Shown here: in pieces, positions 7,581 to 13,051 of the stretch
How the letters are laid out: each line of letters starts with the position of its first letter
How positions within the stretch are numbered: position 1 is the first letter of the stretch
Source of the DNA: DASZCR01 sp035942915
GTDB lineage: Bacteria; Acidobacteriota; Blastocatellia; Pyrinomonadales; Pyrinomonadaceae
DNA: 13,051 nt
Reading direction: 5' to 3'
Assembly (NCBI GenBank): GCA_035942915.1
Contig: DASZCR010000197.1
Location: forward strand, 1 to 13,051
Translations under genes and position numbers: made by a program
Notes under the pieces: model-generated
Seen by the model: the letters and a program-made list of their open reading frames with translations, nothing else
What the model was told of the DNA's origin: nothing
The model's database searches: none

Positions 7581-7601
7581 AGAAAAAGGCTCGCCCTGCG
7601 G
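7581..7601. repeat. Intergenic 21-nt direct repeat, copy 2
   Basis: The core AAAAAGGCTCGCCCTGCGG at 7583-7601 is the partner of 5770-5788, in the same orientation. On the minus strand GGC-CGC-AGG-GCG-A-GCC followed by five T can form a short bulged hairpin with a T-run, but no minus-strand gene lies immediately upstream to be terminated. Confidence 0.6.
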
Positions 7602-7795
7602 CCAGCAGTTATGGAAACGCCCGCCGATTGTAAATTTCCTTTCGAGGACTAAGCGAAACGCTCTATCAAGGGTTTGACGGCTGGTCTGGTAGCCTCACCA
7701 TGCGCCACTTTGCCCAAGCCTGCTAGCTCGTGCTGTGCCTTTTTGGCGAACCGCTTAGGGGTTTTGACCCGGTGGGAAAGTTTTGAGACGAACGC

Positions 7796-7802
7796 GGAGG
7801 AG
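7796..7802 (+). promoter_or_regulatory. Ribosome-binding site of the zinc-finger gene
   Basis: GGAGGAG lies 8 nt before ATG 7811. It is the strongest Shine-Dalgarno match in the window that has a start codon at the right distance, and it fixes the start of this small gene. Confidence 0.8.
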
Positions 7803-7810
7803 CAACAATC

Positions 7811-8143
7811 ATGCGTTGTTCAAGCACAGCCGAATTCCGAAAACTGAAGACCTGTCCGACGGCCGAGGTGCTGCTGCTCTACAAAGACGCCCGTCTTGCC
7901 TCCGTGCGGCAGCGTGCCGTTGACGCGCACCTGGCGACTTGCGACTTCTGCGGTGCGGAGTTGCAGCTGCTCTCACGCCACTGGACGCGCTCGGCCGTCA
8001 GGCGTGCCGCTTCGGTCGCCATCGAGATGCCGTCGAACCTGCGCCGGCTCGCCGAAGACATCTTGACGTCGCCGTCTCTGAACCGTGCGCGCTTCATCGA
8101 AACCCTCTGCGAACTCGACCGTCTCACGCTGACCGACGCGTGA
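7811..8143 (+). CDS. Small zinc-finger (anti-sigma-like) protein
   Basis: The protein is 110 residues, soluble, with no signal peptide or membrane segment. It carries HLATCDFCGAEL, an HxxxCxxC motif (His40, Cys44, Cys47) as in zinc-binding anti-sigma (ZAS/zf-HC2) domains, plus an earlier Cys at residue 15 that could be the fourth ligand. The C-terminal half (about 70-110) is probably helical and contains a MPSNLRRLAEDIL segment. In known ZAS proteins the zinc site holds a helical domain that binds region 2/4 of an ECF sigma factor. Here a sigma-like gene is divergent, 461 nt away, so a regulatory pair is a fair inference. The lack of a membrane anchor would make it a cytoplasmic sensor or adaptor. 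It is the only plus-strand gene. Confidence 0.8.
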   Translation: MRCSSTAEFRKLKTCPTAEVLLLYKDARLASVRQRAVDAHLATCDFCGAELQLLSRHWTRSAVRRAASVAIEMPSNLRRLAEDILTSPSLNRARFIETLCELDRLTLTDA

Positions 8144-8286
8144 GCGCGGAGACAAACAACCTGAAAACTGCCTTGCGCGCGCACGCTGTTTCGTTCCCGT
8201 CGCCCTCGACCTCAGCCATCGTCTAGTACACTGAATCGTCGCACGGGGCAATCACGGCCTACTCTCCCCGCCTCTTCCTTCTTCAT
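8144..8286. other. 143-nt convergent intergenic gap
   Basis: The zinc-finger gene and the acyl-CoA ligase gene end facing each other here. A bidirectional terminator would be expected, but I see only a GC palindrome (TGCGCGCGCA at 8174-8183) without a T-run. Confidence 0.6.
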
Positions 8287-10122
8287 TCACGCTTCGCCGC
8301 TACCCGCGCCGTCGTAGAGCGTCTCTATCAACTCGCCGTATTTTTCGTCGATGACGCGCCTTTTGACCTTGAGCGTCGGCGTCAGTTCCCCGCCGTCGAT
8401 GGAGAGCTCTTCCGGCAGCAGGGCGACGCGACGGACGCGCTCGTAGTCTGCGAGGCCGGAGGTCAACTGGGCGACCTCTTTCTGGACTAGTTTGATGGTC
8501 TGCGGGTCGCGGCTGCGTGCGAGGCGCGCGGCCTGCTTTCCGCCGTCGGAGGCGTCCGGCAGACCGCCGAGCGCCTCCCAGTCAGGGAAGATGAGCGCGG
8601 ACGGATATTTGCGCCCCGCGCCGATGACGACCACTTGGCTGACGAGCGCGCTCTGCATAATCAGACTTTCGAGCAGTTGCGGCGCGACGTATTTTCCGTT
8701 GGACAGTTTGAAGAGTTCCTTCTTGCGGTCTGTGATGTAGAGACGACCGTCCGTGTCGAAGCGGCCGACATCGCCCGTCTTAAACCATCCGGCCTCGTTG
8801 AAGACCTCGCGCGTCGCCTCCGGGTGGTTGTAATAGCCGTGCATGATGTTCGGCCCGCGCACGAGTATCTCGCCTTCGGGGTCGAGCGCGACCTGCACGC
8901 CGGGAAACGGCAACCCGACCGAGCCGACGCGGTTGTTGTCCGGGCGGTTGGCCGAGACGATGCAGGTCTCGGTCATACCGTAGCCTTGCAGGATGTCTAT
9001 CCCCGCGCCGAGGAAGGCGTAGGAGAGCGCGGGCGAGAGCGGCGCGCCGCCGGAGACGAAGTAGCGCAGGCGTCCGCCGACGCCCGCGCGCCACTTCGAG
9101 AAGACGAGGCTGCTCGCCGCCGACTGTTGAATCTCAAGCAAGGGCGGGATGCGTTGTCCCTTGTCCTTCAACTCTGCATAACGCTGGCCGACGCCGAGCG
9201 CCCACGTGAACAGTTTCGCCCGCCAGCCGCCCGCAGACGTGCCCCTCTTGACGATGCGATGATAGACCTTCTCAAAGAGGCGCGGGACGGCCGTCATAAT
9301 CGTCGGCCGCACCTCGCGCAGATATTCTCCCACCTGGTCGAACGACGCGGCGTAGTAGACCGAGACGCCCGCGTGACAGAAGACGTAGAAGCAGGTGCGC
9401 TCGAAGATGTGCGAGAGCGGGAGGACGGAGAGCGAAACGTCCGTCTCGTAGATGGGAAGCGAGCTGGCGATGGCTATGACGTTCGAGACGAAGTTCGAGT
9501 GCGTCAGCATGACGCCCTTCGGCTCGCCGGTCGTCCCCGAAGTGTAGATGATGGTGGCGAGGTCTTCGCCGCGCACTCCGGCGAGCAGTTGCGCGAAGAG
9601 TTCAGGCTCCCGCTGTTCGAGTTCAGCGCCGCGCAGTTCGAGGGTTGAAAGCAGCGAGATGCGCTCGTCCGTGTCAACGCCTTCGGCGTCGAAGAAGATG
9701 AGTCCTTCGAGCGCAGCGACGCTCTCTATCTCCTGCCGGGCGTGGCGAAAGACCTTGCGCCCGGAGACGAAGAGCAGACGCGCTCCTGAGTCTTCCAGAA
9801 TGTATTTGACCTGTTCGGGAGCCTGCGTCGTGTAAATCGGCACGTTGACCGCGCCGAGGCTGAGGATGGCGAGGTCAACGACAGACCAATCGGGTCGGTT
9901 CTCCGAAAGAAGCGCGACGCGGTCGCCGCGTCCGATGCCGAGCGAGTGCAGGCCGAGTGCGACGGCGCGCACGCGCTGCGCGATGGCCTCGCCCGGCAGG
10001 TGTAACCACTGTCCGCCGCGTTTGAGGTTGACGGCGTCCGTCTTCGCGTACCTGTGCAGCGAGGCGAGGCACATGGCGGGGACGCTCGCCGGTCGTTGCG
10101 TGTCGTGTGTGATGTGAGCCAT
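8287..10122 (-). CDS. Long-chain fatty acid--CoA ligase, AMP-forming
   Basis: At 611 residues it has the normal length for FadD15/ACSL-type ligases. The ANL-superfamily motifs are complete: P-loop YTSGTTGEPKG (193-203), PLSHIFERT (235-243), GYGMTET (380-386), TGD (449-451), the hinge DRKKELFKLSNGKY (465-478), and a C-terminal TPTLKVKRR (581-589) with the likely catalytic Lys585. It would activate a fatty acid with ATP through an acyl-adenylate and load it on CoA, acting in the cytoplasm or at the membrane. Its start is 17 nt after the second O-antigen ligase stop, so co-transcription is likely. The ribosome-binding site is weak (AGGCAG, 9 nt before ATG). It could supply acyl-CoA for lipid or glycan acylation, or be a general lipid gene. 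Chain length cannot be read from sequence. Confidence 0.95.
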   Translation of the reverse strand: MAHITHDTQRPASVPAMCLASLHRYAKTDAVNLKRGGQWLHLPGEAIAQRVRAVALGLHSLGIGRGDRVALLSENRPDWSVVDLAILSLGAVNVPIYTTQAPEQVKYILEDSGARLLFVSGRKVFRHARQEIESVAALEGLIFFDAEGVDTDERISLLSTLELRGAELEQREPELFAQLLAGVRGEDLATIIYTSGTTGEPKGVMLTHSNFVSNVIAIASSLPIYETDVSLSVLPLSHIFERTCFYVFCHAGVSVYYAASFDQVGEYLREVRPTIMTAVPRLFEKVYHRIVKRGTSAGGWRAKLFTWALGVGQRYAELKDKGQRIPPLLEIQQSAASSLVFSKWRAGVGGRLRYFVSGGAPLSPALSYAFLGAGIDILQGYGMTETCIVSANRPDNNRVGSVGLPFPGVQVALDPEGEILVRGPNIMHGYYNHPEATREVFNEAGWFKTGDVGRFDTDGRLYITDRKKELFKLSNGKYVAPQLLESLIMQSALVSQVVVIGAGRKYPSALIFPDWEALGGLPDASDGGKQAARLARSRDPQTIKLVQKEVAQLTSGLADYERVRRVALLPEELSIDGGELTPTLKVKRRVIDEKYGELIETLYDGAGSGEA

Positions 10123-10139
10123 CTTGTTTTGCTGCCTGT

Positions 10140-11753
10140 TCAGTTCGTCGCAGACGCGCCCTGCGCGCCGCTCGCGGCGTCGCCGCTTAGGGCTTCCGCG
10201 TGCGGCGCTTCGCCGTCCTGCAAAGTGTCCGTCTCTCTTTCACCATTCGGCTCGGCCGTCTCGCGTTGCGCGCGACGCCTGCGCCGCCGCTTCGGAGTCT
10301 CCTCGACGTTGCTTCCGGTGGTTGCCAGCGCGGCCAGCACGAGAAAGAGGAGCGCGTTGGCTATCGTGTGCAGAGTGAAGTCGAAGAAGCTGTGGACGAG
10401 GACGGCGAAGCAGCCCGTCAGCGCGCCGAGCGCGACGCCGCGACGGAACTTGTCGTGCGAAGCGACGCGTTGCAGTCCCATCCGAAACAGCGCGAAGACA
10501 AAGAACAGGCCGAGCAGGCCGCCGACGATTCCCGCGTCGGAGAGAAGCTGCAAGTAGTCGTTGTGCGCCTGTTCGAGCCGCATCTGCCCGCCGCGCGTGT
10601 CGTAGCGCGTATAGACGGCCGCAAACGCGCCGAGTCCCGTGCCGAGCACCGGATGGTCGCGGATGATGTCGAGCGTTCCAGCCCAGAAGTGCGCGCGTCC
10701 GGTCGTCGGGTCTTCCGCGTTGACCGTCCCGAAGAGACGGCTCAGAGACTCCTCGCCGCCGAAGAAGAGAAGGCTGAAGAAGAGCACGACGACCGCCGCC
10801 AGACCGAGCATCGCGCTTCGCAGTGCGGCGCGCGCCCGACTCTCTCGACCGCCGTCTTCTCTTGCGCCCGCCTCCCGCCGCTCGCTTCCGCCGTTGCGCC
10901 CGCGCTTGCGCGCCAGTGCGAGCGTCGTCAGAAAGAGCACCTCGGCGACGAGGCTGAGAATCCCGCCGCGCGAGTTGGTCATCATCAATGCGACAGCCAT
11001 CAGCAGCGCCGCGAAGCCGTAGAGAGGCATCCGGTCGCGCTCGACCGCGCCCGAAAAAAGCAGACCGAGCGGCAAGGCCAGCGCCATCTCCATGTAGGCG
11101 GCGAAGTGGTGTCGGTTGATGAACGGGCCGAACGGCTGCGCCTGCTTCGGCTCCCGTATCCAGTAGATGGAGTTCGGGCTGATGAACGATTGCATGAGCG
11201 CGAAGAGCGCCAGCAGGAAGCCGAAGATGATGAGCGTGCGGACGACGAGTCGCAACCGCTTCGGCGTATCGATGAAGGCGAGCGCGGCGGCGAAGTAGAC
11301 CAGCAGCGAGAGCAGTTGGATGATGACCAGACGCGTCGCGTACGGGTCGAAAGAGACGGCGCGGGTCGCACCCGGCGGAAGGTCGGCCGCGCCCGCGAGC
11401 GGCAGCAGTTGCAACAGTCCGACGAGCAGCAGCCCGACGAGCGGCACTTGCAGCGGGTTGCGACTCAAGCGCAACGTGCGGCTGCGCCACGCATCGACCA
11501 TCCAGAGCGCGACGATGATGCCTGCCCCCAACTGAAAGACGGCCAGCGACCACGTGTGTACCGTGCCGAAGGCGAGCGTCGAGAGTACGAGCGCGAGGCA
11601 GAGGACGAGGATGATGAAACGGCTCCAAAGCGTGTGCGTCGGCACGCTCAATGGCGCGCGGCGACGGTCGGGCGGCGGCGGCGCGTCCCTCTCAGTTGCG
11701 GCGTGCCCCTGCGGGCTGACCGCCACTGAGGCGTTGGAGGTCGAAGTCGTCAT
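10140..11753 (-). CDS. O-antigen ligase / polysaccharide polymerase family membrane protein (Wzy_C/WaaL-like), copy 2
   Basis: The 537-residue protein has a polar N-terminus (1-43), about ten membrane helices (44-480) and a hydrophilic tail of about 55 residues starting with a run of Arg (KRRRRRRAQR). Family motifs include FINRHHFAAYMEM (211-223), NSRGGILS (260-267), RDHPVLGTGLGAF (365-377), HNDYLQLLSDAGIVGG (397-412) and HSFFDFTLH (454-462). The HNDYLQ block is the usual hallmark of this family's large periplasmic loop. An Arg/Glu-rich loop at 282-310 is probably cytoplasmic. It differs clearly from copy 1 in motifs and tails, so it is not a recent duplicate. ATG 11753 lies inside the end of the TPR gene (62-nt out-of-frame overlap), pointing to translational coupling. 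It may be a polymerase, ligase or protein O-glycosyltransferase. Confidence 0.9.
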   Translation of the reverse strand: MTTSTSNASVAVSPQGHAATERDAPPPPDRRRAPLSVPTHTLWSRFIILVLCLALVLSTLAFGTVHTWSLAVFQLGAGIIVALWMVDAWRSRTLRLSRNPLQVPLVGLLLVGLLQLLPLAGAADLPPGATRAVSFDPYATRLVIIQLLSLLVYFAAALAFIDTPKRLRLVVRTLIIFGFLLALFALMQSFISPNSIYWIREPKQAQPFGPFINRHHFAAYMEMALALPLGLLFSGAVERDRMPLYGFAALLMAVALMMTNSRGGILSLVAEVLFLTTLALARKRGRNGGSERREAGAREDGGRESRARAALRSAMLGLAAVVVLFFSLLFFGGEESLSRLFGTVNAEDPTTGRAHFWAGTLDIIRDHPVLGTGLGAFAAVYTRYDTRGGQMRLEQAHNDYLQLLSDAGIVGGLLGLFFVFALFRMGLQRVASHDKFRRGVALGALTGCFAVLVHSFFDFTLHTIANALLFLVLAALATTGSNVEETPKRRRRRRAQRETAEPNGERETDTLQDGEAPHAEALSGDAASGAQGASATN

Positions 11754-13023
11754 ACCAAACTTTTCCGAAGATGGGACACTGTGGGTCGGGGCAGACGGCG
11801 CGCGCTAAACGAATGATGACGGCCTGCGTCTGCGGAGTCGTGAACTCGACCGTCACCTGCTGCCAAGCGCTCGTCTCAGGCGACACGGGCGCGGAAGAGG
11901 CGAGCGTTTGACGCGAGACCTCGCCTGCCGCCGCGTCGGCCACCTCGACGAGGAGCGTGCTCGCGCTCTTCAGATTTTCGCCGCGCACGTAAAAGCTCAG
12001 ACGATAGCGCGCGTGCGGCTCGACGACGACCAATTGCGAGACGTTGCGGAAGTCGAAGCTGGCCGTCGCGTTGAAGGTGATGCGTAGCGCACGCCCCTGA
12101 TGTCCGCCGCGCGGGTCGATGGCGATTTGCGCGAAGGATGCAGGGACGACCGGCGACACCTGCCAGTCGAAGAAGTCTGCTCCGAGCGGCGGAATCTCCG
12201 CCTCGAAACCGCCGTTGAAAATCTTCTCCGGCGACGCGGACGGCGCGCCCGCCTCCTTCAACTCGCGTTGCGCGGAGAGCGCCTCGCGGTAACGCTTCGC
12301 TTCAAACAGAGCGCGCACGAGCAAGCGCCCCGTCTCTACTTGTGCGCGTTTGTCCTCGGTGCTCAAGCCCGCCCACGCCGCCGACGCGTCGTCGAGCAGT
12401 TTGGCTCCGATGAGATATTGCGTCAGTTGCGCGCGCATGGTCGGCGTGTTGCCGACAATGGCCGTGACGCGTTGAAGTTCGCCGCCGGAGACCTGCCACG
12501 CCATGTTGAAGACTTGCGGGCGCAGCGAAGGGTCGGCGTCGGCCGCGCGGCGCAACTCCGCGAAAGCCTCCTCGAAACGCCCCTCGCGCAGCAACGTGTT
12601 GCCCAGATGCCAGCGCGGCCAAGCGTAGTTCGGCGCGAGTTCGACGGCGCGACCGAGCACCCTCAAACTCTCCTCGCTCTCGCCCGCTTCCCATAAGGCA
12701 CGCCCGTATTCTGTCCACAGCAGATAGTCGTTCGGCGCAAGTCGCGCGGCCTCGCGGTAGTGCGCGAGCGCCTCCGGTCGGTCTTGCGGGAGAAAGCTGG
12801 TGCGTTTGTAGCGCGCGAGTCGGAGGTGTGTCTGCGGGTCTGAAGGCGCCAGACGCGCGGCGGCCTCCGCAGTCGTCACGTCGGGCGCAAACTCGGCCAT
12901 CGTGTTGGCGATGCACCAACGCAAGCCGACCCATGCGCCCGCCAGCGCCGCCACGAGAGGCACGACCAACAGGAAGCGCCGCCACGCCGCGCTCATGTCG
13001 ATGAAGGTTATCTGTCCGGGCAT
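11692..13023 (-). CDS. Membrane-anchored TPR protein with C-terminal carbohydrate-binding-like domain
   Basis: The protein is 443 residues. A single hydrophobic helix (about 15-37) follows a short basic N-terminus and would anchor it with the rest in the periplasm. Tetratricopeptide repeats run from about 50 to 165 (two clear units around residues 84-132, HYREAARLAPNDYLLWTEYG then LGRAVELAPNYAWPRWHLG), with more helical hairpins to about 260. Residues 268-430 start with NGGFEAE and look like a CBM4/9-type beta-sandwich: GRALRITF, YRLSFYVRGE, QQVTVEFTTP, and a final WYDDFDL strand; Cys411 and Cys416 may form a disulfide. Such domains bind glycans. Overlap with the ligase gene suggests a joint role, perhaps glycan chain handling or complex assembly. 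ATG 12996 is an alternative start; neither has a clear ribosome-binding site. Function is inferred. Confidence 0.85.
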   Translation of the reverse strand: MPGQITFIDMSAAWRRFLLVVPLVAALAGAWVGLRWCIANTMAEFAPDVTTAEAAARLAPSDPQTHLRLARYKRTSFLPQDRPEALAHYREAARLAPNDYLLWTEYGRALWEAGESEESLRVLGRAVELAPNYAWPRWHLGNTLLREGRFEEAFAELRRAADADPSLRPQVFNMAWQVSGGELQRVTAIVGNTPTMRAQLTQYLIGAKLLDDASAAWAGLSTEDKRAQVETGRLLVRALFEAKRYREALSAQRELKEAGAPSASPEKIFNGGFEAEIPPLGADFFDWQVSPVVPASFAQIAIDPRGGHQGRALRITFNATASFDFRNVSQLVVVEPHARYRLSFYVRGENLKSASTLLVEVADAAAGEVSRQTLASSAPVSPETSAWQQVTVEFTTPQTQAVIIRLARAVCPDPQCPIFGKVWYDDFDLQRLSGGQPAGARRN

Positions 13024-13035
13024 GAAAAGGACTGG

Positions 13036-13049
13036 TCAGTAATCAGTAA
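13036..13049. repeat. Perfect 7-nt tandem duplication upstream of the TPR gene, at the window edge
   Basis: TCAGTAA occurs twice back to back. The sequence is similar in character to the TCA-based array at 2808-2855 and may continue outside the window. Confidence 0.45.
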
Positions 13050-13051
13050 AC

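Larger units (their letters stand above)
7350..7810. other. 461-nt divergent intergenic region between the sigma-like and zinc-finger genes
   Basis: No credible gene was found. From left to right it holds two inverted repeats (7408-7436, 7453-7490), a candidate minus-strand promoter (7502-7530), an A-rich stretch with an unused AAAGGAGG, the second 21-nt repeat copy (7581-7601), small hairpin-capable sequences (7679-7694 and around 7749-7773), and the zinc-finger gene's ribosome-binding site. It is less GC-rich than the coding DNA around it, as expected for a two-way regulatory region. Confidence 0.6.

Noticed and set aside
5768..7601. The 21-nt direct repeats as ends of a mobile element carrying the sigma-like gene
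   Set aside because: There is no transposase, integrase or terminal inverted repeat, and the copies differ by two bases. A shared regulatory or dispersed repeat is simpler.
7611..7652. 13-codon open frame beginning METPADCKFPFED in the zinc-finger leader
   Set aside because: It has no ribosome-binding site at the right distance, and no run of codons that would mark an attenuator leader peptide.
8635..9648. Plus-strand open frame opposite the acyl-CoA ligase
   Set aside because: The minus-strand protein has the complete set of acyl-CoA ligase motifs through this region; the opposite frame shows none.
10200..11729. Long plus-strand open frame opposite O-antigen ligase copy 2
   Set aside because: Composition is the same charged shadow type, while the minus strand has clear family motifs and membrane segments.

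Overview
The window is a high-GC bacterial segment. Eight of its nine credible genes read on the minus strand and form most of a cell-surface or extracellular polysaccharide locus. The ninth is a small plus-strand gene near the middle. I see no rRNA, tRNA, CRISPR array, transposase or integrase. The organism cannot be fixed from the sequence alone. The base composition, the surface-polysaccharide gene mix, and an unusual sigma-like protein beside a short soluble HxxxCxxC zinc-finger protein make me lean toward Acidobacteriota (Blastocatellia-like). This is recall-based inference, not proof.

Layout, in transcription order on the minus strand. The upstream block, from the right edge, has three genes: 13023-11692 encodes a membrane-anchored TPR protein with a carbohydrate-binding-like C-terminal domain; 11753-10140 encodes an O-antigen ligase/polymerase-family membrane protein and overlaps the TPR gene by 62 nt; 10122-8287 encodes an AMP-forming long-chain acyl-CoA ligase, 17 nt further on. 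After it comes a convergent gap, then the plus-strand zinc-finger gene (7811-8143). A 461-base intergenic region follows, then the divergent sigma-70-like regulator (7349-5961). The downstream block is 5668-4100 (second O-antigen ligase family protein), 4097-2907 (membrane family-2 glycosyltransferase), 2798-1254 (polysaccharide flippase) and 1237 to the left edge (glutamine-hydrolysing asparagine synthase, cut by the window edge). Within the downstream block the ligase and glycosyltransferase genes are 2 nt apart, and the flippase and asparagine synthase genes are 16 nt apart.

How the parts may work together. The glycosyltransferase would extend a lipid-linked glycan on the cytoplasmic face, the flippase would move it across the membrane, and the two ligase/polymerase-family proteins would polymerise it or attach it to an acceptor. 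The asparagine synthase homologue probably amidates a sugar or a precursor. The TPR protein could be an assembly or glycan-binding partner of the ligase it overlaps. The acyl-CoA ligase may be an unrelated passenger or may supply acyl groups. The divergent sigma-like and zinc-finger genes sit between the two blocks and are good candidates for a regulatory pair.

The gaps hold most of the unexplained structure: a 12-bp-stem inverted repeat whose arm could also pair with the ribosome-binding site of the downstream ligase; a 21-nt sequence repeated on both sides of the sigma-like gene; an array with 8-nt periodicity between the glycosyltransferase and flippase genes; and a perfect 7-nt tandem duplication at the right edge.
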